64,000 bases of DNA from Bradyrhizobium sp. sGM-13 (GTDB lineage: Bacteria > Pseudomonadota > Alphaproteobacteria > Rhizobiales > Xanthobacteraceae), in the NCBI RefSeq assembly GCF_018398875.1, contig NZ_JAGWDK010000001.1:248001-312000 (forward strand), in the 5' to 3' direction. Positions 1-9,045 of the stretch are shown here, piece after piece (the stretch's first letter is position 1; the number at the start of each line of letters is the position of its first letter). The notes beneath the pieces are model-generated. The model was given only the letters and a program-made list of their open reading frames with translations. It ran no database searches and was not told the origin of the DNA. Position numbers and translations under genes: made by a program.

Positions 1-381
1 ATGCAGACAGGCGTCGTAGACGGCGCGGAGAACAATCCGCCATCGTTCATAGCGCAGAACCATTATCAGGTAGCCAAGTATTTCACGATGACCGAGCACC
101 TGATCATTCCAGAGCTTCTGGTGTTCTCGCGGATATCCTGGCAGAAGCTTTCACCCGACGATCAGGCGCTGATCAAGAAATTTGCGAAGGAAGCGCAGCA
201 AGAGCAGCGCGTGCTCTGGTATGAAGCGGAGAATGCTGCGATCGAAAAAATGAAAGCGGCCGGCACCGAGATCATCACCGATATCGACAAGAAACCGTTC
301 CAGGATGCGGTCAGGCCGGTCTGGGACAAGTACGGCGCGAAGTACGCCGCGATGGTCAAGCGTATCGAAGCGGTCCAATAG
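1..381 (+). CDS. TRAP transporter substrate-binding protein DctP, C-terminal part (cut by window edge)
   Basis: This is the C-terminal 126 residues of a DctP-family periplasmic solute receptor. Family members have about 330 residues, so roughly two thirds lies before the window and the ATG at base 1 need not be the true start. The fragment keeps the family pattern MQTGVVDGAENN, which forms part of the ligand cleft, and the helical C-terminus. It is followed by dctQ and dctM in the same direction, the standard order of a TRAP dicarboxylate or carboxylate uptake operon. Which acid it binds cannot be read from this part. Confidence 0.9.
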   Translation: MQTGVVDGAENNPPSFIAQNHYQVAKYFTMTEHLIIPELLVFSRISWQKLSPDDQALIKKFAKEAQQEQRVLWYEAENAAIEKMKAAGTEIITDIDKKPFQDAVRPVWDKYGAKYAAMVKRIEAVQ

Positions 382-480
382 GTACGGCTCGCGAGCGGCG
401 AGTGGCCGGACGACGTCCGTTCTGGCCACTCCTCCGAGCTACAGAGGCGATTTGAAGCGCCGCTACTCTCTGAGGTCAAA

Positions 481-1002
481 ATGTTCAATTCTGCGGCCGG
501 AATTTTCCGACGTGTGAACGATACGGTTTACTGGACCGGCGCCGTGATCGCGTGCGTGGCGCTCGTGCTGGTCTCGGCTGTCATCCCGTGGGCCGTCTAC
601 ACCCGATATGTCCTCAACAGCGCCTCGTCATGGCCCGAGCCGATGGCCGTGCTGCTCACCGTCGGCATCACCTTCATCGGCTCGGCGAACTGCTACCGCC
701 AGCGCATCCACATGAACATGACGGTTGGTACCGACCTGCTGCCGCCACTGCTGCGCCGCGCCTCACTTTTCCTCAGCGAAATATTGATGGGCGTGATTGC
801 AATCTTCATGGTCATTTGGGGACTGCGGCTGGTCCGGACCACCTGGGATAATTCGGTGGATGAGTTTCCATGGCTCTCGGTCGGGATCACCTATCTTCCG
901 ATCGTGGTCAGCGGCGCCATGATGCTCCTGTTCGTCATCGAACGCCTGACAATTGGCCCGCCGCCGCGCGACGGCGCTGACGCCCACGTACCGGTCGAGT
1001 AA
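481..1002 (+). CDS. TRAP transporter small permease (DctQ family)
   Basis: A 173-residue membrane protein with four hydrophobic segments (about residues 15-38, 52-70, 90-112 and 135-155), the usual DctQ size and topology. In TRAP systems this subunit pairs with the large permease DctM and receives ligand from DctP. A TGAGGT ribosome site precedes the ATG. The stop lies 5 bases before dctM, so the two are probably translated together. Confidence 0.92.
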   Translation: MFNSAAGIFRRVNDTVYWTGAVIACVALVLVSAVIPWAVYTRYVLNSASSWPEPMAVLLTVGITFIGSANCYRQRIHMNMTVGTDLLPPLLRRASLFLSEILMGVIAIFMVIWGLRLVRTTWDNSVDEFPWLSVGITYLPIVVSGAMMLLFVIERLTIGPPPRDGADAHVPVE

Positions 1003-1007
1003 TTGCC

Positions 1008-2297
1008 ATGGATATCGCGCTTCTGCTTCTCAGCATGTGCTTGTTCTTCGCGATCGGCATGCCGATCGCCTACGCGCTGGCACTATCTTCGCTGGTCGGT
1101 GCGCTCTGGATCGATTTGCCGATCGGCGCGGTCATGCAGCAATTTGCCAGCGGCGTCGGAAAGGTCTCGATGCTGACCATCCCCTTCTTCGTGCTGGCGG
1201 GTGCCATCATGGCCGAGGGCGGCATGGCCAGGCGGTTGGTCGACTTTGCAGCCGTGCTCGTCGGATTCACCCGAATTCGGGGCGGCCTCTCGCAGGTCAA
1301 TATCCTTGCGACCACGATCATGAGCGGCATCTCCGGATCGTCGGTCGCCGACACCTCCGCGATCGGCTCGGTGATGATTCCCCAGATGGCCGACAAAGGC
1401 TATCCGCGGGTCTTCGCAACCAACGTGACCATTAGCGCCTCGCTGCAAGCCATTATCGTCCCGCCGAGCCACAATTCGGTGATTTATTCGCTGGCAACCG
1501 GCGGCGTGGTGTCGATCACCAGCCTGTTCCTCGCCGGCGTGCTCCCTGGCCTACTGCTCGGCTTCTCGCTGATGGTGCTCTGTCTGTTCTACGCTTATCG
1601 CGACAAACACCCGAAGGGTGAGCCCGTACCGATCCGCCAAGCCGCCAAGATGCTCGGCGACGCCATGTGGGGGATCATAACGTTGGCCATCGTGCTGGGC
1701 GGCATCCTCACCGGCGTCTTCACACCGATCGAGGCAGGCGCGGTTGCCTGCGTCTGGGCGTTCTTCGTCACGATGTTCATCTACCGCGACTACAAATGGT
1801 CCGAGCTGCCGCTATTGGTCTACAAGACGCTTCAAACCGTGGCCATGGTATTGACGCTGGTGGCAACCGCCTCATGCTTCGGCTATGTCGCCGCGCTGAT
1901 GCAGATGCCAGCCAAGATGACCGAGTTCTTCGTCGCCATATCGAGCAACAAATACGTGCTGCTGATGTGGCTGAACATCATGCTGCTGGTGCTGGGGACG
2001 GCGCTCGATCTCGCGCCCTTGCTGCTGATCTGCACCCCGATTCTGCTGCCGGTCGTGAAAAGCTTCGGCATCGATCCCGTACATTTCGGAATCGTCATGC
2101 TGCTCAATCTCGGCATCGGCCTGCTGACGCCGCCGGTAGGGACGACGCTGTTTGTCGGTTGCGCCATCGGCAAGGTTTCGGTCGACGAGGTGATGCGCGG
2201 CATCTGGCCGTTCTACTACGTGATGTTTGCGGTGCTGATGATCGTGACCTATGTGCCCTGGCTGTCGCTGGCGCTGCCGAGGGCGTTCGGGTTCTAG
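1008..2297 (+). CDS. TRAP transporter large permease (DctM family)
   Basis: A 429-residue polytopic inner-membrane protein with about twelve hydrophobic segments, full length for DctM. Family signatures are visible, including the GISGSSVADTSAIG stretch near residue 105 and the GLLTPPVGTTLFVG stretch near residue 365. This subunit forms the ion-coupled channel of the TRAP importer encoded with the two upstream genes. The gene appears intact. The cyclase gene follows 32 bases later and may belong to the same transcript, so the imported acid and the hydrolase could share a pathway. Confidence 0.94.
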   Translation: MDIALLLLSMCLFFAIGMPIAYALALSSLVGALWIDLPIGAVMQQFASGVGKVSMLTIPFFVLAGAIMAEGGMARRLVDFAAVLVGFTRIRGGLSQVNILATTIMSGISGSSVADTSAIGSVMIPQMADKGYPRVFATNVTISASLQAIIVPPSHNSVIYSLATGGVVSITSLFLAGVLPGLLLGFSLMVLCLFYAYRDKHPKGEPVPIRQAAKMLGDAMWGIITLAIVLGGILTGVFTPIEAGAVACVWAFFVTMFIYRDYKWSELPLLVYKTLQTVAMVLTLVATASCFGYVAALMQMPAKMTEFFVAISSNKYVLLMWLNIMLLVLGTALDLAPLLLICTPILLPVVKSFGIDPVHFGIVMLLNLGIGLLTPPVGTTLFVGCAIGKVSVDEVMRGIWPFYYVMFAVLMIVTYVPWLSLALPRAFGF

Positions 2298-2329
2298 AAC
2301 AGACGCAGTTCGCGTCACGGAGACTCCGC

Positions 2330-3016
2330 GTGAAGATCGTCGACCTAAGTCGAGAACTCTATCACCGCACGCCAAGCTATCCCGGCCATCCTCCCGTCAT
2401 GCATGGCGTCTGGAAAACCCACGAAGAATCCTTCGCCGAATCGGGCAATGTGCACGGGCTGGCGTCGATGTTCATCTCCATGGTGGACCACGCCGGCACC
2501 CACATCGACGCGCCCCGACATTTCGGCAAGAGCGGCGTATCAATCGATGAATATCCGCTGGAAAAGTGTATCGTGCCGGGTATCTGCGTCGACCTGCGCC
2601 ACATTGCACCACGCGCCGAAATTACGCCTGCCCATCTCGAGGGGGCGGTGGCGAAGGCCGGCGTGCCTGTGCCGAGGGGTGGCACCGTCCTGCTCTGCAC
2701 CGGTCACCACGAACGGACATTCCCCCGCAAGGAATATTCGACTGACAATTCCGGCGTGAACGTCGCCGCCACCGAATGGCTGGCGCAGCAGGGCGTCGTG
2801 CATTTCGGCATCGATTCGATGCGGCCGGGGCCGGAGGGCAAGGTGAATGCCCTCGTCCACAAGGCCTGCCTCGACCTCGACATCACCCACATCGAGAGCC
2901 TGTGCAATCTCGAAGCCCTGTTGGGGCGCGGCCAATTCACGTTTATTGGACTGCCGATGAAGTGGCGCGGCGGGACGGCGTCGCCGATCCGCGCGGTCGC
3001 AGTGTTCGACATGTGA
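2330..3016 (+). CDS. Cyclase / kynurenine-formamidase-like metal-dependent hydrolase
   Basis: A 228-residue protein of the cyclase family (PF04199). The diagnostic metal-binding pattern HxGTHxDxPxHF appears as HAGTHIDAPRHF near residue 52. Relatives hydrolyse formylkynurenine, isatin or other cyclic or acyl amides using a divalent metal. The GTG start at 2330 is preferred because GGAG sits just upstream and MKIVDLSRELYH-type starts are usual; the reading frame is open far upstream into dctM, but that part is a shadow. Position after a TRAP importer suggests it acts on the imported compound. The substrate is unknown. Confidence 0.85.
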   Translation: MKIVDLSRELYHRTPSYPGHPPVMHGVWKTHEESFAESGNVHGLASMFISMVDHAGTHIDAPRHFGKSGVSIDEYPLEKCIVPGICVDLRHIAPRAEITPAHLEGAVAKAGVPVPRGGTVLLCTGHHERTFPRKEYSTDNSGVNVAATEWLAQQGVVHFGIDSMRPGPEGKVNALVHKACLDLDITHIESLCNLEALLGRGQFTFIGLPMKWRGGTASPIRAVAVFDM

Positions 3017-3117
3017 ACGTCGCCAAAGGGCCGTGCCGCGTATAGATGCGCCGCGAAAGATTGCCTAAACCTGACAATCCGGACTTCGCTGGCTGCCTTC
3101 GCGACGCGCGTCGCCGG

Positions 3118-3852
3118 TCATTCGCCGTCGTGGCCGGACCCTGCTTCCGCAATCTCACGAAGCATCTCGGCGTTCAGCACGACGATTGCGCCGTGTTCGA
3201 GGCGCACCCAGTCTCGGTTTGCCCAGGCCCGCAACTGCTTGTTGATGCTCTCCCGGGTCATGCCGACCATTTCACTGATCTCCTGCTGAGTGATTGTGAT
3301 GGTTCGGCCTTGCCCCTCAGATTTGTGCTTTTCTGAAAGGCGCAGCAACGCGCTGGCCAGCCGACCAGGGAGATTTTGCAAGATGATCTGCTCGACCTGA
3401 TCGCTGGTCGACCGCAGCCGATCGCAAAGAAGTTCGATGAACTTCATCGCCAGCGTCGGCTGATCTTTTACAAAGGGGATGAATTCGCGCCGGTCGATGA
3501 CGAACAGCTCGCAATTGCTGTTTGCGATGGCATCGGCGGAGCGGGCTTTTCCGTCGAGCAGCGCGATCTCGCCGAAAATTTCCCCAGGTCCGACAATATT
3601 CAGGATCGCGTTGCGGCCATCCGGCGAGGAAATGCTCATCTTCACCGTACCCGAAATGACTGCGTACAGGCTGTGGCCAGGATCGCCTTTGGAAAATAGC
3701 GTGGCGCCCCGCTTCAGCGTGGAGTGCTTGGCGTAGCGGCAGAGTTGCTCGAACGCCTCGGGCTCGAGATCGGCAAAAATCGGGTGCTTGCGCAGCACCG
3801 ACAGTTTGCCGTTCGAAAATCCGTGAGCTTCACCCGTCCTTCGTTGAGGCAC
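3118..3852 (-). CDS. Crp/Fnr-family transcriptional regulator
   Basis: About 244 residues. An N-terminal cyclic-nucleotide-binding fold (residues ~20-130; GEIFGEIALLDGKARSA resembles the phosphate-binding cassette) is followed by a Crp-type winged helix with recognition helix QQEISEMVGMTRESINKQL. No N-terminal cysteine cluster is present, so it is not an oxygen-sensing FNR/FixK of the [4Fe-4S] type. The frame opens at a TTG (3861) that nearly abuts a GGAG; the GTG at 3852 has better spacing and is used here. It is transcribed alone, convergent with the cyclase gene. Its targets are not evident. Confidence 0.85.
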   Translation of the reverse strand: MPQRRTGEAHGFSNGKLSVLRKHPIFADLEPEAFEQLCRYAKHSTLKRGATLFSKGDPGHSLYAVISGTVKMSISSPDGRNAILNIVGPGEIFGEIALLDGKARSADAIANSNCELFVIDRREFIPFVKDQPTLAMKFIELLCDRLRSTSDQVEQIILQNLPGRLASALLRLSEKHKSEGQGRTITITQQEISEMVGMTRESINKQLRAWANRDWVRLEHGAIVVLNAEMLREIAEAGSGHDGE

Positions 3853-3918
3853 GACAGTCAAACTCCAGGGAAAACTGCAGGGGGTGCAGCCCTTCCGTAA
3901 TCAACGCCGGTCAGATTT

Positions 3919-4423
3919 TCAACCGGAAAGCACCAAAACGCGTCGATTTGGCGGCCGGAAGGCGAAAACGATGCCCAGCGTCAACGCCCCAATAACCGTG
4001 GAACCTGCGACAATATAGTACAGCCAGTCAAGCCGAGGCGCGTGCTGCAGCAGCATCCAGCCCCCGGCCAATACGATGGTAACCCTGAACAGGCTAACAA
4101 GCAGCGGAGCTGTCGCCTGTCCCCATCCCTGATAGGCGGAAAACAAGATCACAAAGGCGGCCATGAACCCGTAAACCAGGCCGGTCGCGCAAAAATAGCC
4201 GGATGCCGCAAAAACAACTTCTTCGACATTTGTGAAGAGACCAGCGATCGATCTTCCCGAAAACGCAACGCCGAGTCCGATTGCCGCAAGAATAACCGCC
4301 GCCAGCAAACAGGAAACAAGCGTCACACGACGTGCGCGTGTCTCCAGGCCAGCGCCAACGCAGGTCCCGACCATTGTCGTCGTACCAACGCCGCCGGCGT
4401 TCGTGGCACCATCCGCCCGGCAA
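3919..4423 (-). pseudogene. MATE-family efflux transporter, C-terminal remnant
   Basis: The minus-strand frame encodes only the last third of a MATE multidrug/sodium antiporter: a family-typical GGVGTTTMVGTCVGAG stretch, then four hydrophobic segments. MATE proteins have about 450 residues, and the N-terminal two thirds is absent. Homology begins within a few bases of the stop codon of the neighbouring Bug-type gene (4424), so a deletion or rearrangement probably fused the two regions. An internal ATG at 4374 gives a 151-codon open frame, but it could not make a working transporter. Confidence 0.75.
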
Positions 4424-5388
4424 CTATTCCTTGGCGATTCCCGTTTCCCTGATCACGCGCTCATACTTCGCGAGCTGATCGTGCGTCATGGCGCGCAACT
4501 CTTCCACTGAACTGCCGCGCACGGCGAAGCCCAGTTCTTCAAGCTTGCGGCGCACGTCAGGATCGCCAACCGCCTTCACCACCTCGGCGTTCAGACGGGC
4601 AACAATATGCTTCGGGGTACGGGCGGGAGCAAGAATTGCGAACCATGAATTGAAGAGGAAGCCGGGCAGACCGGATTCCGAGACGGTCGGCACATCGGGA
4701 AATTGCGACAATCTCCTCTCGGTGGTTACCCCGATCAGCTTGAGTCGGCCGCCGCGCACGAGCGTTGCGACCGTGCCCAGGCCCTGGAAACCTACGGGAA
4801 TCTGGCCGGCGGCGATGTCGGTTGCGGCCCGGGTGGCGCCCTTGTAAGGCACATGCGTGAGCGATATGCCGGCGGCCGACGCGAACATCGCCATCGCCAG
4901 ATGCTGCGGACTACCCGGTCCGCCCGAACCATAGTCGATCTTGCCGGGCGTCGCCTTTGCGGCCGCAATCAGATCTGCTGCGTTCTTGAAGCTGGCCTGA
5001 TTGTTGGCAACCAGCCCCCACTTCACCGTCGCGACCAGCGACACCGGCTCGAAGTCCTTCAGGATGTCCCAGCGCATCTTGGACTGCAGGTTCGGCACCA
5101 TCGTCATGATGCTGTCGTTGAACCCGCCAACCGTGTAGCCATCCGGTTCGGCGCGGGCGACGGCCTCCGCCCCGATCAGGCCTGAAGCGCCCGGCTGGTT
5201 CAGGATCACGATTTGCTGGCCCATATTGTCGGCCATCTTCTTGGTGACGATCCGCGCAGCGACCGCACTTGCCGCGGCCAGCGGCACGATCATCTTGATG
5301 GGCCGATCCGGATAGCTCCCTGCGCCATCGCATGATGGCTTAGGAGCAAGGCAAGCGCTGGAATCACCAGATGAAGCCGCCGCGTCAT
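4424..5388 (-). pseudogene. Bug/TctC-family tripartite tricarboxylate transporter receptor, frameshifted after the signal peptide
   Basis: The mature part (SYPDRPIKMIVPLAAAS..., ending GIAKE) is a full Bug-family receptor with the usual VPYKGATRAATDIAAGQI and PTVSESGLPGF regions. A normal signal peptide (MTRRLHLVIPALALLL to AMAQ) starts at ATG 5388 but lies in a different frame. The two frames meet at a GGG run near 5318-5320, and one added base there would restore a protein of about 321 residues. The longest uninterrupted frame starts at 5293 and would make a cytosolic, leaderless receptor. This is either a true inactivating deletion or a sequencing error. No TctA/TctB permease genes are nearby, as is common for Bug orphans. 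Confidence 0.8.
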
Positions 5389-5496
5389 TCCGCCCAATAT
5401 GAGCGGCACAAATCTTAGGATTTCGGCCGCCATTTGGGAAAGATTGCGCCCGATCTTCGGCTTATGCAATCGGTCCGGCCGGGGAATGCCACACCG

Positions 5497-6336
5497 CTAC
5501 AGCAGCTTCCCATCTAGCCCAAAAAACGGATGTGGGCCGTCGAACGTGCCTATCGGGACTTGATGGGTAACGACAGTGCCGAATCCTTCACCCGGAAACC
5601 AGCTATGGAGATGAAAGGCCGGCGGCTCCACCTTGAAGGAAGGTTCGCGCAGTTCGGCCAGATCGAGATCGACGGCGTGGTTGGGGGCGGGACAGATCGT
5701 GGTCGGCACGCCCGCAAACATGGTCAGTGCCGCGCGGTGCACATGTCCAGTTGCGATCAATTGCACGCGGGGATGACGACGCACCATGGGCGCGAGTTCG
5801 CTTGCATTCAGGAGATTCTGACGGTCCATGTGCCAAATTCCGGCCTTGAACGGCGGGTGGTGCAGAAACAGCAGCGCCGGCCGGTCGGGCGACGAAGCCA
5901 GCATCCCGTCAAGCCATTGCAACGTGGGCCCATCGAGTTCGCCATGCGGCTTTCGGTGTACGCTTGAATCCAACAACAGCAGATCGAGCCCGGCAACCTC
6001 GATCCTCTGATTGAGCGGCCCTGATACGAACGCATAGGAGGCAGAAGGAAATGCGGCACGCATCAGCTCGCGCGAGTCGTGATTGCCGGGAATGCCGGCG
6101 AACGGAAGCTTGAGCGGCGCCAGCAGCCGATTGAGATATTGATACTCCTCGGCCGTCGGCGTGTCCGCCAGATCACCGGAGATCACTACAAAATCCGGCA
6201 CAGGCCTGAATTCGTTCAGGGCGGCAATGCAACGTTCGAGCGCTTTTGCAGTATCCACCTTGCCATAAGCAAGTGCTCCCGGCGGCTTGATGTGCAGATC
6301 AGAAATCTGGGCAATATGAACCGGCATTGGCGACAT
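5497..6336 (-). CDS. Calcineurin-like phosphodiesterase (CpdA/GpdQ-type)
   Basis: A 279-residue metallophosphoesterase with the complete class motif set in order: DLH (near 13), GDLAD (near 54), GNHD (near 84), LHHPP (near 157) and GHVHRA (near 197). Relatives hydrolyse cAMP or glycerophosphodiesters with a two-metal centre. It lies 8 bases after an ABC ATPase gene as the last gene of an importer operon, which favours a catabolic role on an imported phosphodiester over cAMP signalling. The substrate is inferred from context only. No signal peptide is seen, so action is cytosolic. Confidence 0.85.
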   Translation of the reverse strand: MSPMPVHIAQISDLHIKPPGALAYGKVDTAKALERCIAALNEFRPVPDFVVISGDLADTPTAEEYQYLNRLLAPLKLPFAGIPGNHDSRELMRAAFPSASYAFVSGPLNQRIEVAGLDLLLLDSSVHRKPHGELDGPTLQWLDGMLASSPDRPALLFLHHPPFKAGIWHMDRQNLLNASELAPMVRRHPRVQLIATGHVHRAALTMFAGVPTTICPAPNHAVDLDLAELREPSFKVEPPAFHLHSWFPGEGFGTVVTHQVPIGTFDGPHPFFGLDGKLL

Positions 6337-6344
6337 CGACCTTC

Positions 6345-7406
6345 TCAGCTTTCGGGCGGCAACAGACGAACGGCGTCCGGCGAAATCGATAATCCGATCC
6401 GTTCGCCGGACTTGGCCCGGACCGTATTCGGCGCATCGACGGCGAGCGATCTGTTAGACACGCCGCTGACCACCAGCCGTTGCCTGTCACCAATGAAGCT
6501 GACGCTGTCGATTATACCTGAAAGCGGCGCGCTTTCGGCTGCCATCACACGTATGGTCTCGGGGCGAATCATCGCCACTGCGGCCGGTATGTTTGCATCG
6601 CCGTTAATCGGCTGACGTCCGCCCGGCAATACCAAGTGACCATTCTCGATGGCGGCCTCGACGATATTCGCCGCACCGATGAATTCGGCGACAAAGCGAC
6701 TGTTCGGCGTGAAGTAGATCTCGCGCGGCGTGCCGATCTGGGCAATCTTCCCCTTCTGCATGACCACGACACGGTCGCCAAGCTCCATGGCCTCGGACTG
6801 ATCGTGCGTCACGTAAATCGTTGTGATGCCGAGCGCGCGCAGCAGGCGGTTCAGCTCGCCGCGCAGCCGGTCACGCAGGGCGGCATCGAGCGCCGTCAGC
6901 GGTTCGTCGAGCAACAGGATACCCGGCCGGATCGCTACCGCGCGCGCCAGCGCCACCCGCTGCCGCTGGCCGCCTGAAAGCTGGTCGATCCGGCGGTGCT
7001 CCAGCCCGGAGATATTGGTCAGCGCCACCAGTTCGGCAACGCGCGCCGCCCGCTCTTTTTCCGGTACCCCGCGGATCTTCAATCCATAACCGATATTATC
7101 GGATACGGTCATATTGGGGAAAAGCGCATAGGACTGAAACACCATGCCGACGTTGCGCCGCTCGATCGGCACCGCCGTCATGTCTTTGTCGTCGAACAGT
7201 ACCCTGCCGCCAGCATCGGGCAGTTCGAGGCCGGCGATAATGCGCAGCATGGTGGTCTTGCCGCAACCGGAGGGGCCGAGCAGCACCAGCGTTTCACCGC
7301 GGGCGATCTCGAGCGTTGCAGGTTCAAGCGCGCGCGTTCCGTCGGCGAAGGTCTTGCCGCAGGTCTCTATGCGTACCGAGGCGCCGTGTCCGGCCTGCGC
7401 ACTCAT
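6345..7406 (-). CDS. ABC transporter ATP-binding protein (PotA/FbpC-like importer ATPase)
   Basis: A 353-residue ATPase with Walker A GPSGCGKTT, Q-loop, signature LSGGQRQRVALARA, Walker B ILLLDEPLTALD and switch histidine in YVTHDQ. A C-terminal TOBE-like domain (~residues 240-350) places it with importers of polyamines, iron, phosphonates and related solutes. The ATG overlaps the permease stop by 4 bases (ATGA), indicating translational coupling. It powers the two permeases and the receptor encoded upstream. Confidence 0.92.
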   Translation of the reverse strand: MSAQAGHGASVRIETCGKTFADGTRALEPATLEIARGETLVLLGPSGCGKTTMLRIIAGLELPDAGGRVLFDDKDMTAVPIERRNVGMVFQSYALFPNMTVSDNIGYGLKIRGVPEKERAARVAELVALTNISGLEHRRIDQLSGGQRQRVALARAVAIRPGILLLDEPLTALDAALRDRLRGELNRLLRALGITTIYVTHDQSEAMELGDRVVVMQKGKIAQIGTPREIYFTPNSRFVAEFIGAANIVEAAIENGHLVLPGGRQPINGDANIPAAVAMIRPETIRVMAAESAPLSGIIDSVSFIGDRQRLVVSGVSNRSLAVDAPNTVRAKSGERIGLSISPDAVRLLPPES

Positions 7407-8188
7407 CTCTTCTGTTCCTTCTCGGCAAACAATTGCATAGCGACCAGCAATGGAATGATCATCACGAAGAAGATCAGCGTATAGGCCGAGGCCACTTCCA
7501 ACCGCATCGAGGCATAGCTGTCGGCGAGCCCGATCGGCAGTGTCTTGGTCAATGGCGTGTGCAGCATCCAGGTCAGGTTGAATTCACCGAGCGACAGCGT
7601 CACCACCATCAGGCTGCCCGCCAATATACCGGGCAGAGCATTGGGGACGATCACGTCCCGGAAGCGCCGCCACGGCGATGCGCCGAGCGATGCCGCGCCC
7701 TCATCCAGCGTTTTGATCTCGGCGGTCGCGAACACAGCCATCACCGATCGCACCATGAAGGGCATCGTGAAGATGACATGGCCTACGAGAATGAACAGCC
7801 AGGAGCGGCGAAAGTCGCCGAAACCTCCATAGGTCAAGAGCAGTGCCAGTGCGATGGCCAGGCCAGGGATCGCCAGCGGCAGCGTGATGATCTCCTCGAC
7901 GATCCGCGACAGGCGCCCTCCCCGCACATGCAAGGCATAGGCGGCTGGAACGCCTGCGACAAGCGTCACGGCAAGAGTTGCAAATGCAACCACGAATGAA
8001 AGCAGGATGGTGCCAGCATAAAGCTCCCAGACCTGCGCAACCCATTGCAAGGTCACGCCGGATTGGATGCCGCGGAAGTAGTTCACGGTGACGCCGGCGG
8101 AGATCGACAGAATCGCGGGCACCACCAGGAATCCGGCTACCAGCAGAGTGAAGATGAACTGGCCGATAAAGATCAGGCGATCACGCAT
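7403..8188 (-). CDS. ABC transporter permease, second subunit
   Basis: A 261-residue inner-membrane permease of the BPD_transp_1 type with about six hydrophobic segments. The coupling EAA motif that contacts the ATPase appears as EGAASLGASPWRRFRDVIVPNALPG. The ATG at 8188, four bases after the upstream permease stop, is chosen over the longer frame from 8266, which overlaps that gene. It forms a heterodimeric channel with the upstream permease. Confidence 0.88.
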   Translation of the reverse strand: MRDRLIFIGQFIFTLLVAGFLVVPAILSISAGVTVNYFRGIQSGVTLQWVAQVWELYAGTILLSFVVAFATLAVTLVAGVPAAYALHVRGGRLSRIVEEIITLPLAIPGLAIALALLLTYGGFGDFRRSWLFILVGHVIFTMPFMVRSVMAVFATAEIKTLDEGAASLGASPWRRFRDVIVPNALPGILAGSLMVVTLSLGEFNLTWMLHTPLTKTLPIGLADSYASMRLEVASAYTLIFFVMIIPLLVAMQLFAEKEQKR

Positions 8189-8192
8189 GGTC

Positions 8193-9008
8193 TCATCCAG
8201 CCGCCGCAACGGCACTTCCGCTGAAGGAGCGGGCAAGCGCAAGAATAAGCCAGGTAACAACGCCAAGCCCGACCGACAGCGCGGCCGAGATCGAGAAATT
8301 CGCAGCCAGCGTGAATTCGGTATAGATCAGCATCGGCAGTACATCGATGTTCGTCGCCAACGTAAACGCCGTTCCAAACGCCCCCATCGCGGTCGCAAAC
8401 GCAATTGCGCCGGAGGCGACAAAGGCCGGCGCCAGGGCCGGCAGGACGACATCACGCTGCACTGCCCAAGGGCTCGCGCCAAGCGAGCGCGCGGCTTCTT
8501 CCAGGCCTGTATCAAGCTTCTGCACCGCGGCCATGATGGTGAGGATGACGCGCGGGATGGAGAAATACAGATATCCAAGAAACAACCCGTAGATCGAATA
8601 GGCAAAGACAAGCTTCTCGCCAAGCACGCGGTTCGAGAAATCGCCGATCAGGCCCTGTCGACCGGCGAGAAGAATGATCATGAAGCCGACCACCACGCCA
8701 GGAAACGCTAAAGGAAAGGTCAGCATCGCAATCAGAATGGCGCGGCCGGGGAAACGGTGCCGCTGCAGGAACATCCCGGCGACCGTCGCCACGATCAGGG
8801 TCACAATGGTGGTCGCGGTGGCTAGCAAGACCGTGTTGAGGAGGGTCGCGCGGTAACGCGGCTCGGTCAGGATCGCGAGATACCCCGCGAGCCCCTGCGG
8901 TCCTGCTGCTCCCGTTACAACAAGCCGCGCCATCGGCAACAGGAAAAATGCCGCCGTCACTACCGCAAGCGGCAGCAGGCATAACCAGACAAAAGACCTA
9001 TGCGACAT
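8193..9008 (-). CDS. ABC transporter permease, first subunit
   Basis: A 271-residue permease with six hydrophobic segments and an EAA loop, EEAARSLGASPWAVQRDVVLPALAP. The ATG at 9008 (MSHRSFVWLCLLPLA) is chosen because the longer frame from 9131 would overlap the receptor gene and would add a non-hydrophobic leader. It follows the receptor gene by 37 bases and precedes the second permease by 4. Confidence 0.88.
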   Translation of the reverse strand: MSHRSFVWLCLLPLAVVTAAFFLLPMARLVVTGAAGPQGLAGYLAILTEPRYRATLLNTVLLATATTIVTLIVATVAGMFLQRHRFPGRAILIAMLTFPLAFPGVVVGFMIILLAGRQGLIGDFSNRVLGEKLVFAYSIYGLFLGYLYFSIPRVILTIMAAVQKLDTGLEEAARSLGASPWAVQRDVVLPALAPAFVASGAIAFATAMGAFGTAFTLATNIDVLPMLIYTEFTLAANFSISAALSVGLGVVTWLILALARSFSGSAVAAAG

Positions 9009-9045
9009 CAGAAAATGGTGCCCCAGCGAGAGGCGCCATATTGCC

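Noticed and set aside
3118..3852. FNR/FixK oxygen regulator
   Set aside because: No N-terminal cysteine cluster is present, so only a general Crp/Fnr assignment is justified.
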